From Ceratotherium simum simum (taxonomy: Eukaryota; Chordata; Mammalia; Perissodactyla; Rhinocerotidae): a DNA stretch of 64,000 bases. A program made the translations under genes and the position numbers. Below are positions 26,801 through 38,800 of this stretch, piece by piece. The stretch is from positions 405,804 through 469,803 of the forward strand of contig NW_004454289.1 of assembly GCF_000283155.1 (NCBI RefSeq). Reading direction: 5' to 3'. Under the pieces are notes generated by a model. It was not told the DNA's origin. It saw only the letters and a list, made by a program, of their open reading frames with translations, and did not search any database. How positions within the stretch are numbered: position 1 is the stretch's first letter; the number at the start of each line of letters is the position of its first letter.

Positions 26801-29800
26801 ACCAGAAAGACCAAGCCATGATTAGAAGCTTGGAATTTTCAGCTCTGCCTCCTATTCTCTCGAGAAGGGAGAAGGGCTGAAAACAGAGTTAATGACTGAT
26901 CATGCCTACATGATGAAGCCAGCCTCCATAAAATCGCAAAAGTGTGGCGTTTAGAGAACTTCTGGGTTGGTGAACATGTGGAGGTGCTGGGAGAGTGGCA
27001 TGTCTGGAGAGGGCATGGAAGCTCTGGGCCCCTTCCCATATACCTTGCCCTACGCACCTCTTCCATCTGGCTGTTCATCTGTATCCTTTATCACATCCTT
27101 TTATAATAAACTGGTGAACATAAGTAAGTGTTTCCTTGAGTTCTGTGAGCCACTCTAGCAAATGATTCAAACCCAAGGAGGAGGTCGTTGGAGCCTCCAA
27201 CCTATAGCTGGTCAGTCAGAAGCACCAGTGACAACCTGGGCTTGAGACTGGCATCTGAAGTGTGTGCACGGTGGGGAGGGAGAGCCTTGTGGGACTGAAC
27301 CCTTCCCTGTGGGATCGGATGCTAGCTCCGGGTAGATAGTGTCAGAATTGAGTTAAATTGTAGGACACCCAGCTGATGTCCCAAAGAATTGCTTGGCGTA
27401 AGGAAAAACCTCCACACGTTTGGCGACCAGAAGTGTGAGTGTTCTGTGTGACTAGCAAAGGAGACACACAACAAAGAAACACACTCTAGGGAAGAATTGG
27501 GTTTTTCCCTACATAGGAAATAAAAAAAGCCTGAGTTTTTCCTTTATAGTAAGTATACCCTATGACTCCACAATTCCACCCCTGGGTATGTAACCAACAA
27601 AAATGTGTATATATGCTCCCTAAAAGACAAGTTGTAGAATGTCCACAGTAGCACTATTGATAAGAGCCCAAGACTGGAAATTACCCAAATGCCCTTCACA
27701 GTAGAATGGATAAACAAATACTAAACAGTAGTTAAAATGATGATCTACAACTACACACAATATGGATGACTTTCACAAACATAATCTTGAGCCCGAGAAG
27801 ACAGACATGAAACAGAACACACTGTACAATTCCATTCACAGACAGTACAGAATCAGCAAACAAATCAATCTTGTTGGAAGTGAGGGACAGTGGTTACTGT
27901 AAGGCGGTCGGGTGGCTATCATGAAGGGACCATGAGAAGGGAGAGCTTTTGGTAAGTTGCTAAGGTTCTTTTTTACTTTGTCTGAGTGTTGGCTTCATGG
28001 ATGTATGCACTCTGTGCAAGCAGATGGAGGAGCAAAAAAATGCTGTCTCATCATTAAACCAGGCAATAGGTACTAAGATATAAAAAATATTAATTTTAGT
28101 ATGTACACTAATGAATGTAAAAAAATAAAAATAAAAAAACCACTAAAGGGAAACCTAAATAAAACATTAATAGTGACTGCATTTGGGTACTGGGATTATA
28201 AATTTTTTCTCCTTCTTTATACCTTCTATGGTTTCCAAATTTTCCACAATGAGCATGGAACTCCATAAATAATCAAATCGACCAGACTCCTAAAAACTAA
28301 AAATTTAGATAACATAAAAAAAAAAAAATATGTTTATATCCATAAGCTGGTTTACCTTTTGGAATAGTTGGAAGGACTTTCTCCTCTAACTCAATTTACT
28401 TCTGCAAGAAGCTTGCCTCTTTCCCAGTAAGATTTATTTACTCATTGAAGAGCAAACTTTTGAAAACTCTAGGAACTGACAAGCCATTATGGGGGTCTAA
28501 TATATAACAAGTTAGTTGCCAAAGAAAACTTCAGCCTAAGTACACAAGGATTTATATTAAAAAACGTTCCTAGCAACGCTGTCTGTTCCCATTGAGAAAA
28601 AAAAGACAAGGGCTACCCCCCTCAAAACAACTCAAATATCTATAAAAAGAATGCATAAATAAATCGTAATCTATTTGTTATATAAAACATTATACAGCAG
28701 TTAAAAATAAACTTAGAGCAACACACATCAATAAGAAGAATCTTTAAAACATAATGTTTAGTATAAAAGGCAAGGTACAGAATAAGTACAGTGGGTGATA
28801 TTTAAAAAACGTGGCATAGTGGTTAAGTTCCCATGTTGCACTTCAGCGGCCCAGGGTTTGCAGGTTCAGATCCCAGGCTCGGACCTATGCACTACTCACC
28901 AAGCCATGCTGTGGAGGCGTCCCATATAAAGTAGAGGAAGAAGGGCATGGATGTTAGCCCAGGGCCAATCTTCCTCAGCAAAAAGAGGAGGACTGGCATG
29001 GATGTTAGCTCAGGGCTAATCCTCCTCACACACACAAAAAAAAACATGCACAAAAATGCTATATACTGTTTATGGATACTTATGTAGATAGTAAAAGTGT
29101 AAAAATATGCATGGGGGAAAGAAACAAAGTGGTCACCTGTCAGGATGTAAGAAAGGAAATGGAAAGAGAAATGTGCTGTAAATAAATAAATTGTGCTATA
29201 TTTCCCTACACAGAAATTAGAACCAAAGATCCACAAGTACACTTAACATGGATGACTGTTCCAAACATAATGTTGAGTGAAAAAAGCCAGATACAAAAGA
29301 ATACATAGTGGATCTTTCCATTTCTACAAAATACAAAATAGGGCCGGCCCCATGGCTTAGCGGTTAAGTGCATGCTCTGGCGGCCGGGGTTCGGATCCCG
29401 GGCCTGCACCGACGCACCGCCTCTCCCGCCATGCTGAGGCCGAGTCCCACATACAGCAACTGGAAGGATGTGCAACTATGGCATACAAATATCTAATGGG
29501 GCTTTGGGAAAAAGAAAAAAAAAAAGGAGGAGGATTGGCAATAGATGTTAGCTCAGAGCCAGTCTTCCTCAGCAAAAAGAGGAGGATTAGCATGGATGTT
29601 AGCTCAGGGCTGATCTTCCTCACACACACACACAAAAAAAAGCCAAAACTAGTCAACTGTTATCTATAATATTTGCTGTACTCAAAAAAAAGATGCATTT
29701 ATTGGAACCTATCAAATAGTACACTTTAGATTTGTGCATTTAACTGTATATAAATTTTAACCTCTCCCCTCCAAAACCACAAACAAATACTGACCTCCCT

Positions 29801-32800
29801 TCATGACATACATGCCGAAGGAAAAAAACAAACACAAAAATGAAGTACCAATTTCTATAAAATATAAAGGACAGAAAAAATGTTAAATTAGACCATGGAG
29901 ATGTAACCAGCAAAATTCAGATTCTGGGAAATGCCTGTCTCCTAAACAATGATTTGCAAGGAAAAATGAAAAAAGACAGAAAGAGAAATGGAGACCTACA
30001 GATTAAAACAGAGCTAAAAGACAACTATTACCATGTATGAATCCTCCTTAGATCCTGATTCAAAAACAACAAAAAATAATTAAAAATAACCCAAGGGAAT
30101 GAAGGGTATGATATTTATGAGACAAACAGAAATGTAAACACTGATGATATCTAGGAATTAAACAATTATAGGATATTTAAAATTAAAGCTATTAAAGATG
30201 ATTGATGATGACCTTTTTTAGTGTGATAATGGTACTATGGTAATGCTAAAAAAAACAAAAGATAAAAAAAGATTTCTATCTATTAAAGACATATAATAGA
30301 TTATTTATTGCTAAAATGTTTCAAAATTTGCTTTGAAAAAGGGCCTGGGAAAAGTGAGTGGGAGTGTGTGCAGATAGGGCAGGATTGGCTATAGGTCACC
30401 GGTTGTTGGGGATATGTGACAAGCACGTGGGAGTTAATTACATGCTTCTGTGTATTTTTGCCTATGCCTGAAATTCTCCACGTTAAAGAGTTTTTAAAAA
30501 GTAAGCAAATACAGTAATAGACTAAGATTTCACAAAGCTAAGCCTTTGGTAACCAAGTGCTTAGTATATTATTTTCTACATTTTTATGTGCTTAAAATAT
30601 TTTATTAAAAATAAACAACATAACATGAGCACTATCACAGAAGGGTATTTAGGAGACAACAGGAATCATCACACCCACCTCACAAGGATTTGCAAAAATC
30701 AAATGGGATATATAAAAGCATTCTATAACACGAAGAGTGCTTTTGAAATGCAAGTTTTAATAATATAATTTCCAAACCTGAGCCACAAAATAAGAACTCC
30801 AAACAAATCAATGTCCTTTAAAAACAGAGAGGGTCAGATAAACTCTCAGAAATGAAAACCCCTCTTGAATATATACACATGGGAACAGTTCATGTTTCAG
30901 AAGACTTACTGTCTTTACTATGTCTAGACAAGGTAAAGCAGGAAGCTTTGTAAACATCAGACACGTCTAAATGCTTCCATCATACCAATCATGGTATGAT
31001 GGAAGCAAGTTATTCCACTCATCAGAGAAAAGATCATAATGCTGTTCACCAATCCCAAATGAGATTTTCTTCCAAATACTTTTTTTTTTTAATTTTTTTT
31101 TTTAATTTTTATTTATTTATTTTTCCCCCAAAGCCCCAGTAGATAGTTGTATGTCATAGTTGTACATCCTTCTAGTTGCTGTATGTGGGACGCGGCCTCA
31201 GCATGGCTGGAGAAGCGGTGCATCGGTGCGAGCCCGGGATCCGAACCCGGGCTGCCAGCATCAGAGCGCACGCACTTAACCGCTAAGCCACGGGGCCGGC
31301 CCTCTTCCAAATACTTTTAACAAATAAATGATATTAGGAGGTCCAGATGAGGCATAAAATCACTCAAACCAATAACTCTTACGAAACAGTGACTGGAGGG
31401 AAATAGGGCAGAGCTAGACTTGTTAACCAAAGAGAGGCACAAAAATATGGTCAAAACAAGCAAAACCTATCACATTAAGACACATCATTCACAAATCTCA
31501 TGGGGGAAAAAAAATCCCTCATTTTTAATTTTAACAGGGCCTCAGTTCAGTGACAGGCAACATCACCAGCGCTCAGGAAGAAATGGTCAAACAGACTGAC
31601 TTCCCAGGCTAACATTCCACACCGGGACGAGTTGTCGTGATTACTACAACCATTTAACTTCCATGTAAGTAACTTAATGACCAATGATGTCTCACATACC
31701 TTGTAATTCTGGTGAGATTCGAAGTTGGAAAGTGGAGTATTGCACGCGGTGGAGAAGGGCATGACTTTCACACCTCTATAAACAAGGCCTTTATCATACA
31801 GTTGTTTGAAGACCCACCTAGCAAGTACAGAGGTGAAGATTTACCACAACTATCTACCCAAAATTCTGCTTCCCCAAACACAAATGTTTATGTCAGTTTC
31901 TGTTTACAGAGTTCCTGTCAGCCAAAGAAGTGGAAACAGTGTCTCTTAACTGGAGACTATCTGGTAAATTACAAAGGATCAGTATAATGAGACATAACAG
32001 AGACATTAAAAGTGCTAATATGTGTTGACATGGAAAGATGTCCATGACATGACGTTGACTGAGAAAAGCAACTACACCATATTGTACAAAGAGGTACCAA
32101 TTACGTAAAACTGTACATATCAGTATACATATTTACATTTTTTAGAGATGCTGAAAAAAAAGATTTTCATCAACATGTTAGCTATGGTTAGGATTTCAGA
32201 GTTTTCGTTTTTCTTAATAGTTTTTTGGTGTATTGCTAAAACTTCACTATAATGGGCAGTTTTACAAAGGCAATGTAAAAAGTATAAACATTGGGATTAG
32301 GATATATATCACTCCCACAGTTAGTCAAAAACTTCCATTAAACATTCAAACGTTGCTTTAAGCTAAATGTACCAAGATACTGCAAATGTCAATGGCAACA
32401 GTCATCCCAGGTTCTCCTGTGGTGACTACTCACCTCTCCCAACTGGATACCAGAATGCACTGGTGGGAACCCTTATTTAATTCTGCCCTTATATAATTCG
32501 TCTTTACAGCCCAATTCCTAAGTGCCTGGCACAAAAATGAATTCAACTTTCTCCCATTTGCTAAATATTTTTATGAAAAAATGTGCATACTTTTTCATGG
32601 CATTCGTTAGGCTTTAAATAAAGCTTAAAAAGTGATGTTTTGAGCCAGCCCGGGTGGTCTAGTGGTTAAAGTTTGGCACACTCTGCTTCGGAGGCCCAGG
32701 TTCAGTTCCCAGGCACAGAACCACACCACTCGTCTGTCGGTAGCCATGCTGTGACGGCGGCTCACAGAGAACTAGAGGAGTTACAACTAGAACATACAAC

Positions 32801-35800
32801 TATGTATCAGGGCTTTGGGGAGGAAGTAAATAAAAAGAGGAAGATTGGCAACAGATGTTAGCTCAGGGTGAATCTTTCCCAGCAAAAAAATTTTAAAAAG
32901 TGATGTTTTATAACAAATTTCCCAAGTTTAAACTCAATCTTATTATATACTTTGATGCAAGGACATTCACAGGAGGCTAGAGGAAGAGTATTAGATTCAC
33001 TATCATGAGACCCAGTTTCAAGCCCAAGAGCCATAAAATTAGCTGTGTGATCTCACGTACGTCACAACCACTTTCTTCACTTCAGAGTCCTAACCCAATC
33101 CACAGGACTCTCTGGATCATCTGGGAAAATTCATGTGGAAGTACTTTATATACTCAAAAGCACTAACTCAATCTAAATGATCACCATTATTAATGTTATC
33201 ATTATTAAAGATATCGCCTATAATTTTTTATATTCACCCTACGTCTATGTGCCTTATTTACATGCCAACAGGTTCCTCAGGAATAACTAACATTCTAATA
33301 GCAAGAGGCCTTAAAAATTGTTTTCCCCTGATTCCAGTATGTTTTATGTAAATTAAGAAGTATGATATAGAGCTGAATTGTCCAACACGGTAGGCACTAG
33401 CCACAAGTGCTCATTTAAATTTAAATTCATTAAAATTAGAAATTCAGTTTCTCAGTCATATCAGCCACCTTTAAGTCCTCAATAGCCCTGATCTAGAGCA
33501 TAAATAGTACCTTCTTTTTCAGATGTTTAACACGTCTGGTTTTTAGATGTTCTAATCATGAGAACTCCAGCTGCTCAGTGAATGAGAAGCCCCTGTCCAA
33601 AGTCTCTGGCATGTTAGAGAATGTGACCAGCTTCCACTCCTGGATACACGGGTCTGCAGATGCATCCACAGGAGCATGTCAGAGTCAGAGGGTCTGAGAA
33701 CTGCTCCAAGGCATCCAGCTCCTCAAAGCCAAAGGACATGTGCTAAGCATGTTCAATAGATCTTACTAAGAGAAATGTGAGCAGGTAGATAAGAAGGCAA
33801 TAAGAGCCACGAGTACCTACAATGCAGCACAAAGAAAGTGCATCCTACAAAATAGCTTTGCAACTCATGTGTAATTAAGCATAATTTATTAAAAGTAGTA
33901 CTTCCTCAAGGCTTGAGTTTTGTACACAGGGCATTTTTCAACCGTAATAATGGTGCCTGTTTGCCCATTAATGATAAGTAATGATTGTCAGACTACTGTA
34001 GGATTCTCAAGTTAAATCACCTATCAAGACTAAGACTAGCATTGCAACAGTGACTTATAATATTAAAAAGAAGTAAAATTCTTTTTGAAACTGTTATAAA
34101 ACAGTGACTGCACTATACAACTTGTCTCAGTATAAAATTCAAGCACATAATCTCTCTCTTTTTTTTCTCCCTGAGGAAGCTTCCCCTGAGCTAACATCTG
34201 TTGACAATCTTCCTCTTTTTGTTTTTTTGTGAGGAGATCAGCCCTGTGCTAACATCTGCCAATCTTCCTCTTTTTTTTGCTGAGGAAGACTGGCCCTGGG
34301 CTAACATCTGTGCCCATCTTCCTCCACTTTATATGGGATGCTGCCACAGCATGGCTTGCCAAGCAGTGCGTCGGTGCGCACCCAGGGTCCGAACTGGCAA
34401 ACCCCGGGCCGCTGCAGCGGAGCGCGCGCACTTAACCACTTGCGCCACCGGGCCGGCCCCTCTTACTCTTTTTTTTGTGCTGAGGAAGATTCGCTCTGAA
34501 CTAACATTTGTTGCCAATCTTCCTCTATTTCATATGTGAGCTGCTGCCATAGCACGGCCACTGACAGACAAGTGGTGTAGGTTCAAGCCTGGGAACCGAA
34601 CTCAGGCTGCAGAAGCGAAGCATGCTGAACTTAACCACTAGGCCACCAGGGCTGGCCCCATAATCTCTTAAACTTAATTCCTTAAAAAAAACAAAACCAA
34701 AACTTTTGAAACCTAATTTTCCCTAAATTTGTTACCAATTAATTTGGCAAAAAAACTAACTGACATCAGGCCATTTATAGTCTTTATTTATTCTACTTAG
34801 TGTGAACAATTATATGTTCTGATGCTGAAATGCTAATGTATTTGATTACAGGTTGCTGCTCAATATGCTGGGGCCATTATATACCACAGAACATATGCAT
34901 ATCCTGTTATCTTTCTAGAATCAGAAATTTTCTAAATTCAATAGTAAATCTAGGAGTGGAAGGGATGAATAGGTGGAACACAGAAAATTTTTAGGGCAGT
35001 GAAAATACGCTACATGATACTAGAATGATGGATATATGTCATTACACATTTGTCCAAGCCCATAGAATGTACAACAAGAGTGACCCCTAATATAAACCAT
35101 GGACTATGGGTGATGATGATGTGTCAATGTAGGTTCATCAGTTGTGACAAATGTACCACTCTGGTGGGGAATGTTGATAATTGGGGAGGCTATGCATGTA
35201 TGGGGGCACAGGGTATATGAGAAATCTCTGTACCTTCCTTTCAATTTTGCTGTAAACCTAAAAATGCTCTACAAAAAACTAAATCTTTAAAAACAAAAAC
35301 AAAACAAATCCATCCCCCAAAATTTCACATAAATAACTGTGGACCTGAAAACAAACTGACTCATATTAGAGCATCTCTCCACTAACCAATATAACACTTT
35401 ATTCCTTATATTTACAGTTGCAAATAAACCTACCAGACAGATTCCATGAATTGTGGATACAGAGTTTTGTAGTCATTGTCAAAGTCAATCCATCGACCAA
35501 GTCTGGTAACAATAGACTTTAAAAATATAAATATTAGAGTTATTAGACAATGATATTTGTTATCATACACCAATGTGTTTTGCTTCTATTATCACCACAT
35601 ACAATGATTTTGGGAAAACAGAACAATCAATAGTTCAAGTAAATCTATATTGCAAACAACACTCTATGTAAGGTTAAGAACCAGTTTTCTTGGCATTCAT
35701 CCTCTATGCAGATAATGTTCTTTACAAGTATTAACATTCCTTTATAAAAGTGTACCAAAACCACCATTTGGCAAACACCACAGGTACAACTATCCATCAT

Positions 35801-38800
35801 CAATGGATGCTAAAATTAATGTGTGACAGTATGATAAGAAACAGGATATTGGCAAATAATCTCCCCACAGGATACCTATTAATTACAAAGGAAAAACTGC
35901 AATTTTACAATGGAGAAACCTGACAGATATCACCTTAGTGAACAAAGTTAACATCACCAATGAGGCATATCAGCATCATAGGCCTCCTGATATGATAGAC
36001 TCAGAAGGGCATGATGTCACTTTTGAGGCATTCTTGCAAAAATGCATACGCATAACCTAAACTGAATCCTGAGGAAACATCAGCCATTGAGGGATATTCT
36101 ACAAAATAACTAGTCTGTGCTCTTTAAAAGTGACAAGGTCATGAAAGACAAAGAAAGACTGAAGGGAGGCTGGCCCCATGGCATAGTGGTTAAGTTTGGT
36201 GCGCTCCGATTCAGCTGCTCAGGTTCGTGGGTTCAAATCCTGGGTGTGGACCTACGTAGACCACTCACCAGCCATGCTGTGGCGGCAATCCACATACAAA
36301 ATAGGGGAAGACTGACACAGATGTTAAAATAGGGGAAGATTGACACAGATGTTAGCTCAGGGTCAATCTTCCTCAGCAAAAAAACTTTAAAAAAGGAAAA
36401 AAAAAGAAAGATTGAGGGAATGTTCCAGATTGTAGGAGACTAAGGAGATGTGACAACTATGTAAATGCAATGTGTGCTCCTACATTGGATCTTGGATCAG
36501 AAATAAAAATTACTGGGACACCTGGTTAAATGTGAATAAGGTGTATAGTATTGAATCAATGTTACTTTCCTCCTTTCGATAATTATACCATGGTTATTGA
36601 AGGTGTTAGCATTTGGGAAGTGGGTGAAGGGTATAAGGAAACTTTTCATACTATTTTTGCAATTTTTTAGTTAAGTCTGAATTATTTCAAAATGAAAAGT
36701 TAAAAAATACAAAATCTTTCTAAGAAACAAAAAAGTCCTACATGCATATTATAATCATCAGGATTTTTCCATACTGGTGACCAGGCAAGATTAAAGAAGG
36801 TCAGATTAGGAGAAAATTGAGGAGCTTTGATTTTCAGGTTGATGAAATCAGATTTTATTCACCAATGAGGAGAAGCTTCTCAAAGTTTTGAGCAGGGAAG
36901 AGCAAGATGAACAGAGTCTTGTGGGAGAGAGAACTTGCAGGCTGAGGGGAAAGAACCTGAGCAAGAGGTCAATTATGAGATTGTTTCAGGAATGAAGATG
37001 ATGGTGGGTGGGAGGGAAAGGTTATAGAAATGAAAAGAAACAACTAGATAAGAGATACTAAGAAGAAAGACTTGATAAGGTTTGGCATTTGATTTGATCA
37101 TGAGGATTAATGTTTGAAGCCTGGAAGACTGACACCATTGGCAGAATCGGGAATTCTAAAGAACAGCAAGTTCGGGAAGTCAAAGCGGTAAGATGGAGAA
37201 GATAGAAAAAACAAAAGCCAGACATATTTTTAAGTTGTACAGACATACTAATCTGAAAGCCAAGGAGGAAAGACCTTTGTTCGGAAGCTCATGAGAACAA
37301 GAGCGGGCAGGAGCTCTACCAGCACTTGATGGTTACTTAAAGGTACCAGCTGTGGGAGCTCTATTACTAAGAGAAGCAGTGCACAAGATGGTAGTCAAAT
37401 TAATAAACAACAATGGGTCCAAACTTGAATTGTTTTTAACACCTGAATTTTTTTATTGCAACATTCAAGTTAATCTATTTGCTAGTACAGTCTGATTCCT
37501 GTCCTATACTGCGGGTAGGTAGGAGATTGAATATGGAAGAGAAATCAAGCATATGGAAATCAGAAAAGAAAGAGTTCAGTTTAAGCTAACATTTTAAGTA
37601 ATAGGGTTGGAGGTGGAAGCTAAACACTCCTTTAAAGAGGATGATCAACTCCTCTTATGTCACAACCTCACACGGACAGCAATACTTTTGGGCGCATCTC
37701 GTAAAAAGCACAAAGGACTATAAACCATTTCAACTCCCATTCACAAACTAAAGTTTTTAGTCATTCTACTGAAAGTAACCCAACATACCTTCCACTCAGT
37801 AGAATATCTCATCACAATTGCTCGGCACTGATTGTTATACTCTACAATCCCCATTTTGGCTACATCCTCTGGTCCTCTGATTCCCAGTGTCTTATCAATT
37901 TCATATTCCTGAAAATTTGTGATAAGATTGTTAACATTCCTGCCCTATGAAACAAACGCAATTCAGCAATTCTAGAAAATAAAACAGATTTTAAAAAATT
38001 AGTTCTCAGAAAATCTAAAGAGAAAATGAACTATAAATAGTATTATAGAAATGAAATAGAAGAAAAAAACCTAATCATAGTAAAAATTTATCATATTTTA
38101 ACTATATGATGAAATCTAATGCTTATAAAAAAATCAGAACACTGTGAGGCTAGAGACTCAAACATACCACAGGTAAGCCATGACAATCCCATCCAAATCT
38201 TCTGTCAACGTGAAACCCACTCTGGTGAGCATATCTCGTAACTATATCTTTAATTGTCCCTGCAAGTATATGTCCATAGTGAGGCAGTCCAGTTGCAAAA
38301 GGAGGCCCATCATAGAAGGTATATCTAACAAAGGTAATAAAAACGTTGTTACTTTAAAACAGACAGCAAAAATTTAGGACATTTTTCTACACATAGCTCC
38401 TGTCACAGTGGAATCGTCAGGGAGAAGAAAAGCAGCTAGATCAGAAATTTCACAGACATAATGATTAGATATTTACTGGAGGTCCTGCCTTCAAAAAAGC
38501 CAGTTATGCTGGAGCTGAAGAGATCTCCATTGGACCATCTATTCTTCATTCATTAGTTCCATGACATAAGGTAAGTTATTTATCCTGATCCTAAGTTATC
38601 TCATCAGTAAAAGAGGGCAAAAAACACCCATCTCATAAAGTTTTTAAGCACAGGAGACACAGGATGAAAACAGTAATTAAAGAAAGGACTAGTCTTTAGG
38701 TGAATGGAGACTAGAGGCAGGAAGTACTCTAACAGGAGGCTACTACTAGTCTAGATATAAATGCTTAAATGAGGGTGCTCATAATGAGAAAAGCGGAAAG

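Noticed and set aside
23212..27475. A provirus bounded by two similar LTRs
   Set aside because: The sequence between them is SINEs, L1 pieces and an IARS1 exon (24785-24932), with no retroviral genes. These are two independent solo-LTR-like copies.
34201..34539. A 112-codon open frame
   Set aside because: It lies entirely within nested ERE SINEs; similar peptides recur at other ERE copies.
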